Below, piece by piece: positions 51,957 through 60,533 of a DNA stretch of 64,000 bases. Position numbers and translations under genes: made by a program. Numbering within the stretch: position 1 is the stretch's first letter; each line of letters opens with the position of its first letter. The notes under the pieces were generated by a model. The model worked only from the letters and a program-made list of their open reading frames with translations. It ran no database searches and was not told the DNA's origin. This DNA is from an uncultured Pirellulaceae bacterium (GTDB lineage: Bacteria > Planctomycetota > Planctomycetia > Pirellulales > Pirellulaceae), in the NCBI GenBank assembly GCA_937967505.1, contig CALCJM010000004.1:21389-85388 (forward strand), in the 5' to 3' direction.

Positions 51957-53036
51957 TTAAGGAATGCGCTGAAGTCCCTGGTTTTCTATGCCACGCGCCC
52001 GGTCAAGCTGGTCGGGTTGGCCAACATCGATCCAACTGTCAATCGGGTGTATCCCAAGCCGCTGATTCCTGGCCAGCGCCAGTTCGAGCAATTTCGTGAT
52101 CGGGTAGTAGCTGGCAGGGACATCCGCCAACAGCTCGGGGCTGATCACGTAGATTCCCGCGTTGATGGTTTCTTGAAGTGTAGGTTTTTCCAACAGGGAG
52201 GTGATGCGATCTCCGTCGGTCTGAACGCATCCGAATGGAACGCTATGAGAGTAGGTCCTGACGCCCATTGTAATTGCGTTGTTTTGTTGATCGTGGCGCG
52301 CAAGCATTTGTGCGATGTCAAATTCGGTAATCAGATCTCCATTCATCACAAGCACCGGGTGTTTTCTGGAATGGTCTGGAATTAACGCTAGGGGCCCCCC
52401 AGTGCCGAGAGGTTTCGTTTCCCGCAGATAGAAAATCTTGCATCCAAATTTTGAACCGTCCCCAAAATGTTCTTCAATTTGTTCAGCCAGATAGTTTACC
52501 GAAAGATAGATCTCACTTATGCCATTGCCGATCAGGTGCAGAACGATACGCTCAAGGATGGGCCGACCCACAATTCTGATCATTGGCTTGGGAGTTGATC
52601 GTGTCAGGGAGCCCAGCCGGGTGCCTTTGCCGCCCGCAAGAACAATGGCTGCGTTGGGAAGTGATTGAGGTTGGATCAGTTCGTTCAGCAGATGCAGGCC
52701 TTGTAACCGACCACTGTCGTCAACGATCGGCAGTTGTTCGATGCAATGGCACTTCATCAGGTCGAGTGCTTCGGTTCTGCCAACCTGGCCGGAAACCTTG
52801 TGGAATGTTTTGACAACGAAAGGAGCAATGGGCGCGTCCAAGCTCGCACCGGAGAGAATTGCGCGTCTCAAATCTCCATCGGTAACGACCCCGAGCAACT
52901 TGCGCTCCTCATCGACTACCATGGCAATTTGGGCGGCACCTTGGTCGATTACTTTCATGGCCTCAATAATGGAGGCGGGTTCTGGTAAAAGAATCGAGGC
53001 AAGTTTTTCGTGTTTGAGAACGCTGGTTTCTGTCAT
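51957..53036 (-). CDS. ptmE: CBS-domain sugar-1-phosphate nucleotidyltransferase, PtmE-like
   Basis: The 359-residue protein begins with a CBS pair (about 1-115): ASIIEAMKVIDQGAAQIAMV, GVVTDGDLRRAILSG and EQLPIVDDSGRLQGLHLLNE. The nucleotidyltransferase domain follows with AAIVLAGGKGTRLGSLTRST, PKPMIRIVGRPILE, GTGGPLALIP and VMNGDLITEFD. This layout is that of Campylobacter PtmE, a glucosamine-1-phosphate guanylyltransferase that starts the GDP-linked legionaminate route. The ATG at 53036 (MTETSVLK) was chosen because it lies four bases after the NeuC stop; the longer frame to 53078 would overlap that gene. GTP use is inferred from layout and neighbours; other NTPs are possible. Confidence 0.85.
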   Translation of the reverse strand: MTETSVLKHEKLASILLPEPASIIEAMKVIDQGAAQIAMVVDEERKLLGVVTDGDLRRAILSGASLDAPIAPFVVKTFHKVSGQVGRTEALDLMKCHCIEQLPIVDDSGRLQGLHLLNELIQPQSLPNAAIVLAGGKGTRLGSLTRSTPKPMIRIVGRPILERIVLHLIGNGISEIYLSVNYLAEQIEEHFGDGSKFGCKIFYLRETKPLGTGGPLALIPDHSRKHPVLVMNGDLITEFDIAQMLARHDQQNNAITMGVRTYSHSVPFGCVQTDGDRITSLLEKPTLQETINAGIYVISPELLADVPASYYPITKLLELALARNQRLGIHPIDSWIDVGQPDQLDRARGIENQGLQRIP

Positions 53037-53040
53037 GGCA

Positions 53041-54231
53041 CTAGCGCGCACTTTCAGTTTCGGTTGCGAGTAAGTCATGAAACGGTTTTTTTAGAATATT
53101 GCTCAAATCAAATCCGGCAATAATGTCTACCGCTTTACGGGATGCGCCTGGTTCTCCGTATGGATTAGCCGAATTCTTGAGGGCGGTGATAAATTCCGCT
53201 GAGTTCGCACGTTCAATTGCGGCGTTGATGGCCGCTTTGTTTGGTTCGCACTGAATGACGCTCGCTCCTGCGATTCTGCCCTTTTGACGGTCCCCGATGT
53301 TGACTGTCGGAACACCAAAATGCGGGGCTTCAATCAAACCGCTCGATGAATTACCGACGACAACATCAATGTGTTTCAATACCGAGAGGTAGCGTACAAA
53401 CCCCAATGATTCAAACGCCACGGCACGGTGTGCGTGTTGTTTGACAAAAGTTCTGATTTGAGTTTTAATCCTCGCGCTGTCAGGGTCAGCATTAGGGTGC
53501 GTCATGATGATGCCGTATTCTTTTTGTTCTGCCAACGCGGCCAGCAGTTCCGCAAATTGCTCACTAGCGGCACGATTTTCAAGTGTGGCGGGATGAAACG
53601 TTACCATCATGTTTCTTTCGCGAAAGGTGAAGCCGAGGTTGGATTCGAGTTCCTTTTTTTTCAACAGATTTTTGCATTGGACGTTGTCAAGTCCCACCGC
53701 TCCAACATTGAATACGCGGCTGGGAGATTCTCCCAGTTGAATAACCCGGTTGCGATAGGTTTCCGCTGAAGTGAAATGTAAATGTGACATCTTGGTGATG
53801 CAATGCCGCAACGATTCATCAAATGCCCCTTCGGTCGATTCACCGCCGTGGAAATGAGCGATCGGAATCTTCAGAAAGGTTGCCGCAACTACAGCGCTGA
53901 ACGTTTCAAAGCGATCCCCCAGAACTACCAAAAGGTCCGGTTTCAAACAGGACAGCGCATCTGCACAGCCTTGTATCCCCGCTCCAGTGGAACGCGCGAC
54001 GGCGCGCGAATCGTTGGCCTCCTCCAGCATGGGTACTTTGGCGGAAATGTTGAATCCATCTGCCTCAATCTCTCTGACTGTTGAGCCGTACCTTGCTTCG
54101 AGATGCATGCCGGTTACCAGTACCTGAAGAGTCATGTCTGGTGCCGCGTCGATGTAACGCATGACCCAATGAAGTAGGCCATACTCCGCACGGGATCCGG
54201 TTACAACGCAGACGGTTTTTGGATCGGTCAT
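53041..54231 (-). CDS. neuC: Hydrolysing UDP/GDP-sugar 2-epimerase, NeuC/LegG type
   Basis: The 396-residue GT-B-like enzyme opens VCVVTGSRAEYGLLHWVMRY, the hydrolysing-group form, instead of the GTRPE of WecB. It continues with LLVVLGDRFETFSAVVAATF, HFHGGESTEGAFDESLRHCI, NMMVTFHPATLENRAAS and VVGNSSSGLIEAPHFGVPTV. Such enzymes remove the nucleotide while inverting C2: UDP-GlcNAc to ManNAc (NeuC) or the 2,4-diacetamido-trideoxy sugar to its manno form (LegG, Legionella NeuC). With LegC- and dehydratase-type genes alongside, the second role is likelier. It is four bases after neuB and four bases before the ptmE-like start. Confidence 0.9.
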   Translation of the reverse strand: MTDPKTVCVVTGSRAEYGLLHWVMRYIDAAPDMTLQVLVTGMHLEARYGSTVREIEADGFNISAKVPMLEEANDSRAVARSTGAGIQGCADALSCLKPDLLVVLGDRFETFSAVVAATFLKIPIAHFHGGESTEGAFDESLRHCITKMSHLHFTSAETYRNRVIQLGESPSRVFNVGAVGLDNVQCKNLLKKKELESNLGFTFRERNMMVTFHPATLENRAASEQFAELLAALAEQKEYGIIMTHPNADPDSARIKTQIRTFVKQHAHRAVAFESLGFVRYLSVLKHIDVVVGNSSSGLIEAPHFGVPTVNIGDRQKGRIAGASVIQCEPNKAAINAAIERANSAEFITALKNSANPYGEPGASRKAVDIIAGFDLSNILKKPFHDLLATETESAR

Positions 54232-54235
54232 GCCT

Positions 54236-55240
54236 CTACTCGATCAGTTCGTTAATTTCGTAGTCGCGTTGAGCACAGGTTCCGATGATGTCGGGCCAAT
54301 CCATTGGCGAGCGCCCGGTCGCTGGACGCCTGGTGGTCAGATTGTCCGATGTGAATACCTCGCCTGACCTGATTGGCGTGGCTGCGACAATGCTCTTTCT
54401 GACAACGGCCAGATTGGGAGTCTCGCTTGGACTGGGGATCTTCTTGCCGTGCCCCAGCGCGATTTCAATATTTCGGATCGCAGCAATCATCGCCTGAAGT
54501 TCTGCAGGATCAAGACTGGCGGCATGGTCCGGCCCCGCAAGTTGTTTATCAAGGGTGAAGTGTTTTTCAATCAGTTTTGCCCCCAACGCAACGGCGGCCA
54601 CGGGAATTTCGATCCCCAATGTATGGTCTGAATAGCCGATCGCAATTTGCGGAAACGCCTCCTGAATGGTCTGCATTGCTCGCAAGTTTACATCGGCCAT
54701 CGGGGTGGGATACTGCGTGTTGCAATGAAGAATTGTCAGTTGACTTTTCCGCATTCCGTTGTCGATCAGCACGCTGATGCACTGCTGTATCTCTTCAAGG
54801 GTCGCCATGCCCGTGGAGACGACGACGGGTTTCCCAAATTGGGCAATCGTCTCCAGCAGTGGGTAGTTGTTGATTTCCCCGGAAGGAACCTTGAACAACG
54901 GGAGGCCGAGGTTGTTCAGCAGGTAAAGGCTGTCGTGGTCAAAACCGGTGGACAAGAATTGAATGTCACAGCTTTGGGAGTGTTGGAGCAACTGTAGGTG
55001 GTCGCTGTCCTTTAGTTCCAGATTTTTCAGCATCTGGTACTGAGTGGATTGGCCAGTAGTCAGTGTTTGATATTCGGCAGCCTTGGCTGTTGGAGTAACC
55101 AGTTTTTCAGCTCTGAAGGTCTGGAATTTGACCGCATCAGCACCTGCTTCGGCCGCCACATTGATCAGCTGTTTGGCTCGGTCAAGGCAGCCATTATGAT
55201 TCACTCCCGCTTCGGCAATAATGTAGACCCCCGTGGTCAT
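54236..55240 (-). CDS. neuB: Nonulosonic acid synthase, NeuB/LegI type
   Basis: The 334-residue enzyme has the NeuB barrel (YIIAEAGVNHNGCLDRAKQL, DAVKFQTFRAEKLVT, FLSTGFDHDSLYLLNNLGLP, FKVPSGEINNYPLLETIA, GYSDHTLGIEIPVAAVALGA, EKHFTLDKQLAGPDHAASLD) and a C-terminal SAF antifreeze-like domain (about 275-334, FTSDNLTTRRPATGRSPM). It condenses phosphoenolpyruvate with a six-carbon amino sugar to a nine-carbon acid. By neighbours the product is probably legionaminic acid or a close relative rather than Neu5Ac. It lies four bases upstream of neuC. Confidence 0.93.
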   Translation of the reverse strand: MTTGVYIIAEAGVNHNGCLDRAKQLINVAAEAGADAVKFQTFRAEKLVTPTAKAAEYQTLTTGQSTQYQMLKNLELKDSDHLQLLQHSQSCDIQFLSTGFDHDSLYLLNNLGLPLFKVPSGEINNYPLLETIAQFGKPVVVSTGMATLEEIQQCISVLIDNGMRKSQLTILHCNTQYPTPMADVNLRAMQTIQEAFPQIAIGYSDHTLGIEIPVAAVALGAKLIEKHFTLDKQLAGPDHAASLDPAELQAMIAAIRNIEIALGHGKKIPSPSETPNLAVVRKSIVAATPIRSGEVFTSDNLTTRRPATGRSPMDWPDIIGTCAQRDYEINELIE

Positions 55241-55283
55241 TTTCGCAGCCTCCTACGTGTCGCTGGTGTGCCTTTACTCTGTT

Positions 55284-56009
55284 TCAAAGCGTAAATCCGT
55301 CGTCGATGATCAGGTTTTGGCCGTTAATAAATTCCGATCCGGCACCCAAAAGAAACCGAATCGAACCAAACAGGTCGTTGGCATCAAGCATGCCCTTGCC
55401 GGTGCAGTTTTCCGTGTACTTTTGGACAAAGCTTTCGGGCTGGGAATCCAGAATCCCTCCCGGACTGATACTGTTGATGCGGAAGCGCGTCCCTTTCATA
55501 TAGGCGGCGAAATATTTGTTGAGATGGATCAGCGCGGATTTTATCGCGGCATACTCCACCGGAACGGTCATTTCCGTTCCATTGTAAATTTCGAATTTCG
55601 GGGCGATGACTCCATAAATCGAACTTACATTGACCAATGAAAACGGCCGCTGTTGTGTTTGGCAAAATAGTGCCGCCAGTTTGGAAAATTCAAAGAAACC
55701 TCCCAGATGCAATGAGACATTTTCACAGAATGATTCGTAGGTTACATCAAACAGGGATCGGCCATATTGCGAGTTGCGTGGGTAGGCCAGATTGATTGCT
55801 CCGTCTAGGGGGCTGTCGAGGTCTCGCAAGCTATCAAACAGCGCCGCGATTGTCTCGGGTTTCGTAAGGTCGGTAAAATGCTGGCTGACGTTGGCAGGAA
55901 CGTGCTCAAATGCGACATCAGCGGCGACGACATGGTTATCGTTGGCCACCAGATCTGCAACGACCTGATGTCCAATATATCCGTTGGCGCCCAGTACCAG
56001 AATGCTCAA
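55284..56009 (-). CDS. ptmA: PtmA-like short-chain dehydrogenase
   Basis: The 241-residue classical SDR begins SILVLGANGYIGHQVVADLV; the catalytic Ser is in LVNVSSIYGVIAPKFEIYNG and Tyr-Lys in VPVEYAAIKSALIHLNKYFA, with INSISPGGILDSQPESFV after it. The SSIYGV and PVEYAAIK blocks match PtmA of the Campylobacter legionaminate locus, which belongs to the early steps of that pathway. The start is TTG at 56009, overlapping the TGA of the CMP-sugar synthetase (TTGA). Its exact reaction here is unproven. Confidence 0.85.
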   Translation of the reverse strand: MSILVLGANGYIGHQVVADLVANDNHVVAADVAFEHVPANVSQHFTDLTKPETIAALFDSLRDLDSPLDGAINLAYPRNSQYGRSLFDVTYESFCENVSLHLGGFFEFSKLAALFCQTQQRPFSLVNVSSIYGVIAPKFEIYNGTEMTVPVEYAAIKSALIHLNKYFAAYMKGTRFRINSISPGGILDSQPESFVQKYTENCTGKGMLDANDLFGSIRFLLGAGSEFINGQNLIIDDGFTL

Positions 56010-56689
56010 GGTGTTTCGCGCTTTCGTATCAGGAATTCTGCGACTTCAAAATCATGGATGTCGTCGATGTCAATCGCACGCTCCTTGGGAATGACGACGG
56101 CTTCGACCTTGCCTGCGAACAGGCTGGTTGAATCGAGGATGTATTGGGGGCGCGCTGCATACGCGACGGTCGTCAAATCAAAGACCTCCGGGGCGTCCTG
56201 TCGGCGGATGATTTTTGGGTCGTGGCAAACGACTCTAATTCCGGATTCTGAGCGCGCTACCATGTTGAAAAATGGACTGCGTGAGGCTTCCGACATGGTG
56301 ACAACGATATCCGGTTTTTTAGGGCCTTCCAGAACCGAGATACAGTCTCTCACATCTTGTTCGACTCGCAAGGGCGCCGTCGTCGGCAAGCTCAGAAAGA
56401 TCTCGCAGCGCTGGTCAACAGATTTAATCGCATGCTGCCACGCCAGCCATTCGCTGGCGTTGTCGGTGGCAAGGTGCTCCGGGCGGTGAATGACCGCAGC
56501 GCCGTGCTTCACCGCTTCCGTGGCGATCGCGTTGTCGTCAGTGGAGACGTAAACTGCGTTAACGAAATCACACTGTTTTGCCATTTCAACACTGCGTTGC
56601 AACAGTGTTTTGCCGTGAAGAAGTTTGATGTTCTTACCCGGCAAGCCTTTTGATCCGCCTCTGGCGAAGATAAAGGCACATACTTTCAT
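56006..56689 (-). CDS. neuA: CMP-nonulosonic acid synthetase (acylneuraminate cytidylyltransferase)
   Basis: The 227-residue protein has the cytidylyltransferase pattern: CAFIFARGGSKGLPGKNIKL with the CTP loop, AVYVSTDDNAIATEAVKHGA, VIHRPEHLATDNASEWLAWQ and FLSLPTTAPLRVEQDVRDCI. It activates the nonulosonic acid made by the NeuB-type enzyme as a CMP-sugar for glycosyltransferases. LegF/PtmB of Campylobacter is the nearest expected relative. The gene overlaps both neighbours by four bases (Gfo/Idh upstream, PtmA-like downstream). Together with neuB it shows that a sialic-acid-like sugar is made. Confidence 0.92.
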   Translation of the reverse strand: MKVCAFIFARGGSKGLPGKNIKLLHGKTLLQRSVEMAKQCDFVNAVYVSTDDNAIATEAVKHGAAVIHRPEHLATDNASEWLAWQHAIKSVDQRCEIFLSLPTTAPLRVEQDVRDCISVLEGPKKPDIVVTMSEASRSPFFNMVARSESGIRVVCHDPKIIRRQDAPEVFDLTTVAYAARPQYILDSTSLFAGKVEAVVIPKERAIDIDDIHDFEVAEFLIRKRETP

Positions 56690-57675
56690 CGTCTTCTTCC
56701 CACCGGGTTTAATAATTTGGCCTGGCCGATAATGGACAAGGTGCGGACTGATTCTTCGATCGTGGCTAGGTGCTGGTTGGGTTCCGCGCTGATTGAGGAA
56801 GACCAGAACCGTTCCAGCTGCCTTTGGTAGATGTTTGGGAGTGAGCGCGCATCGCTTGACCAGACTTTCCCGGAATCAACGGACAGGAGGTTCTTGATCC
56901 AGTCCAAAACAATGGTTCGTCTGTCGGTTACCACGGTTAAAATTCTCTTGGCCGGTCGCCGGAGGAAGTTAAGGTGAAGGTTAACGGGTGTTCGATTTGC
57001 CTCCAGAGTCAGGTTTGCAACATCTTCAAGCTCCGCGTCAATGTCCAGCGTGCCAGTGTTGACCAACTGAGCTGTTGCAAGTTCGAGTTTTCCCAGCAGA
57101 CACTGTAGGTAGTCAAGCTCATGACTGAGTTCAAGGAGAACACCGCCGCCGAGAGCCGATTGGGCAGAGACGCTGTGACGGTAGTCTTTTTCATCTCTCC
57201 AGTCAGCAAGATGCTGGCCAACTTCCGCCTGCACCGATTTAATCGCGCCATATTTTCCTTCTGCCAGCTCTTGGCGCAAAAACTCAAACCCCTCGTGATG
57301 GCGAAGGCAATATGCGACTCGAATGAAATTGCCTGATTGGCGAGCTGCTATTTCGAAGGAGGCGATTGAATCCGCACAAGCTGCCAGCGGTTTCTCGATC
57401 AATATCGGTGCATCGGAAATCTCAAACACCTCTCTGGCGAAAGCAAGGTGAGAGGTCGCCGGGCTGGCGATGATAGCTAGGTCGATCGGAAACCTGTTAA
57501 ATGCTTCTGTCACTTTGGGTGACACAAAATCAATGTCAGTTTGCGCTTCAATCTGTCGTCCGGAGGCTGATGTCTGAATAATTTTGCACGATGGGAATGC
57601 TTTTTTGGCAGCGCAAGCATGTTTGCGGGCGATGCTGCCTGCACCCACGATCAGAATGTTCTTCGGAGTCAGCAA
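56686..57675 (-). CDS. Gfo/Idh/MocA family oxidoreductase
   Basis: The 329-residue protein has the NAD loop NILIVGAGSIARKHACAAKK and the catalytic-Lys segment APILIEKPLAACADSIASFE, followed by RVAYCLRHHEGFEFLRQELA. Relatives in nonulosonate loci occur next to neuA genes, but their reaction is not agreed. A redox modification of the sugar acid or of its precursor is the simplest reading. The start is TTG at 57675, seven bases inside the end of legC; the stop overlaps neuA by four bases. Both overlaps place it firmly in the operon. Confidence 0.83.
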   Translation of the reverse strand: MLTPKNILIVGAGSIARKHACAAKKAFPSCKIIQTSASGRQIEAQTDIDFVSPKVTEAFNRFPIDLAIIASPATSHLAFAREVFEISDAPILIEKPLAACADSIASFEIAARQSGNFIRVAYCLRHHEGFEFLRQELAEGKYGAIKSVQAEVGQHLADWRDEKDYRHSVSAQSALGGGVLLELSHELDYLQCLLGKLELATAQLVNTGTLDIDAELEDVANLTLEANRTPVNLHLNFLRRPAKRILTVVTDRRTIVLDWIKNLLSVDSGKVWSSDARSLPNIYQRQLERFWSSSISAEPNQHLATIEESVRTLSIIGQAKLLNPVGRRR

Positions 57676-58871
57676 ATGTCTTCGTCTCCTTCATTGTCAA
57701 AAACCGGAACTCGTTGTGCAATCGAGACACCGCTGGGAATGTTGATCAATCGGGACTGGACCGAGTCGCATTGGCTCAGGTCCATTGCCGGACATGATTG
57801 ATACATTGGCAATGATTGCATTGGTTCCCAGGCCGGTCGTGTCATAATTTGTCGTTCGTTGGTGGCTTGCAGTAACTCGTCCCGCAGGTGCGCGTGAGCC
57901 TTGTCGAGGAGAATGGCGTTGAGCCAGTAATTGCTGCGACTGCCGGGTGGTTCGGCGACAAATGAAATATGGTCGACAGATTCGAATGCCGTTTGGTATT
58001 GGTTGGCCAGCGTCCGTTTAAGGTCAACGAAGTTTTTTAGTTGCTCCAGTTGGCCACAACCCAATGCCGCGTTCAGGTTGGGCATACGCAAATTATAACC
58101 CACCGTGTCGTGGAAGAAGTTCCACTGGTGTGGTACTTTTGCAGTCGTGGTCAAGTGTTTGGCGCGATTTCCCAGTTCAATATTGTTTGTCAATATTGCT
58201 CCACCGCCGCCGGTGGTCACGATCTTGTTACCATTAAAACTGACTGCGGCGATGTCACCGAAGGTGCCCGTGTGTTGTTCGCCAAGGTAGCTGCCGAGAG
58301 ATTCTGCCGCATCTTCGACGACTTTTAAATTGAATTCATTGGCCAGTTCCAAAATTTGAGCCATGGCAGAGGGGTGTCCGAAACAGTGCATCGGAACGAT
58401 TGCCGTGATTGGGCGGCTGGTGTGTTTGTTGTAAGTACGACCCGATTTAATGACCGTGTGTGCTTTTAAATACCTCTCAAGTTTCGTGCAGTCGATGCCC
58501 AAGGTTGTTTCTGCGACATCGACCAGGTGTGGAATCGCGCCGCAGTGGCTGACCGCGTTGGCTGTCGCGACAAAGGTCAACGCCGGAATCAGAACCTCGT
58601 CATCAGGTTCGATGCCGACCAGTTTCAGGCTGATGAATAATGCCGATGTGCCGCTGGAGCAGGCGATTGCTTTTGCGGCACCCGTGATCCCGGATAACAT
58701 CTCTTCGAAACGGGTGACGAAACTGCCTACCGAGGACACCCACCCGGTGGTCACGCACTTGCTGACGTAGGCCAGTTCATTGGCTTCGAAAACAGGTGTA
58801 TGAAGCAATGCAGGTTCAGACCCGATGACACTTTGTATGGCATCGATCGTGTTGGAAACAACGGGATTCAA
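57669..58871 (-). CDS. legC: LegC-type PLP aminotransferase (DegT/DnrJ/EryC1)
   Basis: The 400-residue enzyme has an N-terminal extension before HTPVFEANELAYVSKCVTTG, which is typical of the LegC group. It then shows CSSGTSALFISLKLVGIEPD, ALTFVATANAVSHCGAIPHL, the PLP-binding Asp in LKVVEDAAESLGSYL and the Schiff-base Lys in AVSFNGNKIVTTGGGGAILT. It aminates the 4-keto-6-deoxy intermediate made by the 4,6-dehydratase, giving the C4 amino group that becomes C7-N of legionaminate. The start codon is TTG at 58871; the dehydratase gene ends 44 bases upstream. Confidence 0.92.
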   Translation of the reverse strand: MNPVVSNTIDAIQSVIGSEPALLHTPVFEANELAYVSKCVTTGWVSSVGSFVTRFEEMLSGITGAAKAIACSSGTSALFISLKLVGIEPDDEVLIPALTFVATANAVSHCGAIPHLVDVAETTLGIDCTKLERYLKAHTVIKSGRTYNKHTSRPITAIVPMHCFGHPSAMAQILELANEFNLKVVEDAAESLGSYLGEQHTGTFGDIAAVSFNGNKIVTTGGGGAILTNNIELGNRAKHLTTTAKVPHQWNFFHDTVGYNLRMPNLNAALGCGQLEQLKNFVDLKRTLANQYQTAFESVDHISFVAEPPGSRSNYWLNAILLDKAHAHLRDELLQATNERQIMTRPAWEPMQSLPMYQSCPAMDLSQCDSVQSRLINIPSGVSIAQRVPVFDNEGDEDIC

Positions 58872-58915
58872 AGAAATTTTTGGATGGTCAAAATTGTGGT
58901 CAGTGGAGCGTCCGG

Positions 58916-60214
58916 TTACATCTTTTGGTCTAAGTTTTTATCTGATTCGACGTGGTCCAGTTCGGGGACAGCGATTCGGATAGCGTTGGCCAGTTCAGTT
59001 TTGGACCAGACTCCCTTGTCGTAGGCTGCGCGAATGGCTGTCAATGAATCTGCCACTGATTGATCGCCGTGATAGAGGGGTTTCGTGACGACACCCACCT
59101 TTTCGAATCGACTTTCATCAGTTTCTTCGCCCGGGTCAACAAATTCTTCGTAGGGTTTTTCACCGCTGGTGTCGGAACTGGAGAAGAAGCAGGGCCATAC
59201 TTTTGAATTGCTGTCCAAGGACCTCGCAAGCGTCAGGGCTTCTGCTTCGCAACTGCATGCGCGAGGCTTCAGCCCTTTGGATTCAAGCATCATGTGGGCA
59301 ATTTCAGCAAAGGAGAGCATGTCGTTTGCCGGTTCGAATTGAGGGTAGAAAATTTCCCGATTGCTCCCCAGAAAGCAACCCAGAAAACATAACTCACCGG
59401 CCTCCTGATGGCTGATGAAGTATCGTCTTACATCGGTTGGGGCTGACAGAGGTTGGAACTTTGCCAGTCGTCGCTCAAAGCTGGCCAGTAAGCTGCCTGC
59501 CGAGAATGCAACATTCGCGAAACGGGCGCTCGTAAATGGAAGTTGGTCAGCATAAGACAGGAAGACGCGCTCCATCAGAGCTTTGGAGGCCCCCATCAGA
59601 TTTCCGGGCCTGACTGATTTGTCAGATGAAACACTGAAGACAGTGCGGGTTCCGCTGCCACAAAGGTGATTGGCCAGAGCATCGTTGGCAAGGACATTGA
59701 TTTGCAGAAGCCGCATAAGCGTGAATGGATCGCGTTCAGACCGAACATGTTTCAGCGCCGAAAAATTCAGTACAAAGTCATAGCTTTGCTCTTGTCGAAG
59801 CATCGCTTTAAATTCAGTTTGTGAGAAATCAATTGCGAAGGTTTGAAAGTTGTCAGGAAGTGCAATTCCTGAAGACCGCAGGTCCCGAACAACCTCCACC
59901 AGGCAATTTTCGCTGAGATCAACCAAATGCAGGCAGCGCAGGCGAAACCGGGACAGGACTTTGACGAACGCACTTCCGATCGAGCCGGCTGCCCCGATGA
60001 CCAGGATTCGCGAAGACGAAAGGGTGTCTGCTATCTCCTTTTCTTGAGAGGCCATGTCGTTGGCAAGTAACGATTCTTTGCGTCCAAGGATTTTGGTCAG
60101 CAACTCATGATGACTCTGGTTCGCGATCACGATATTTTGTTGTGGGAAGCTTGGTTGGCGGAAGAGTCCGATTGATGGTGACGCTGGTGCGGACTCCGTC
60201 CCCTTCGGTGGCAT
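58916..60214 (-). CDS. WbpM/PglF-like NDP-sugar 4,6-dehydratase (SMK-type), no membrane domain
   Basis: The 432-residue protein has the polysaccharide-biosynthesis dehydratase fold: ILVIGAAGSIGSAFVKVL, FSALKHVRSERDPFTLMRLL, then FSVSSDKSVRPGNLMGASKA. The last motif has Met where PseB/FlaA1 have Tyr, giving the S-M-K arrangement of C5-retaining dehydratases such as WbpM. It lacks their N-terminal membrane part. Its place before legC fits conversion of NDP-GlcNAc to the 4-keto-6-deoxy sugar, the LegB step. The N-terminal 25 residues are encoded by a dispersed repeat, so the true start may be a GTG at 60130 (before HHELLTKILGRKE). The C-terminus has a non-conserved acidic tail. Confidence 0.82.
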   Translation of the reverse strand: MPPKGTESAPASPSIGLFRQPSFPQQNIVIANQSHHELLTKILGRKESLLANDMASQEKEIADTLSSSRILVIGAAGSIGSAFVKVLSRFRLRCLHLVDLSENCLVEVVRDLRSSGIALPDNFQTFAIDFSQTEFKAMLRQEQSYDFVLNFSALKHVRSERDPFTLMRLLQINVLANDALANHLCGSGTRTVFSVSSDKSVRPGNLMGASKALMERVFLSYADQLPFTSARFANVAFSAGSLLASFERRLAKFQPLSAPTDVRRYFISHQEAGELCFLGCFLGSNREIFYPQFEPANDMLSFAEIAHMMLESKGLKPRACSCEAEALTLARSLDSNSKVWPCFFSSSDTSGEKPYEEFVDPGEETDESRFEKVGVVTKPLYHGDQSVADSLTAIRAAYDKGVWSKTELANAIRIAVPELDHVESDKNLDQKM

Positions 60215-60223
60215 TACTTAGAC
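60189..60223. repeat. Dispersed intergenic repeat, copy B
   Basis: GCGGACTCCGTCCC-C-TTCGGTG followed by a diverged tail, matching copy A at 51589-51623. It overlaps the most upstream possible start (60214) of the dehydratase gene. Confidence 0.6.
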
Positions 60224-60533
60224 TTGGCAACCGACAATTGGGTGTTCCCGGAGCCTGCCCGGCAGGAAACAGACTCAATTTTGACCGATGCCCTCACGCA
60301 AAGGCAGGGGGCGGACCCCCGAAAGGACAAAGAACTTTCACACCAAATTTGTCGGCGATGGCATTGGCCGAACGCCAAGGCAAGAGTCCTAGGACCGGAA
60401 TCATGATTTGTTCAGCGTTAGCTTGCGGGCACCAGCAATCAATGGCGGGTAATTACTGACCCATCTAAAGGTAAACGATCGGTAATCGGCAATGAGAGAG
60501 CCAGATATGCCAAAATGGAGCCCGCCAGCTGCG
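60215..60533. other. Gap between exosortase stop and nonulosonate operon
   Basis: About 320 bases. A GC-rich stretch around 60285-60330 and the flank of the dispersed repeat are the only visible features; no gene is supported. The promoter of the eight-gene operon should lie here, but no clear boxes were identified. Confidence 0.5.
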
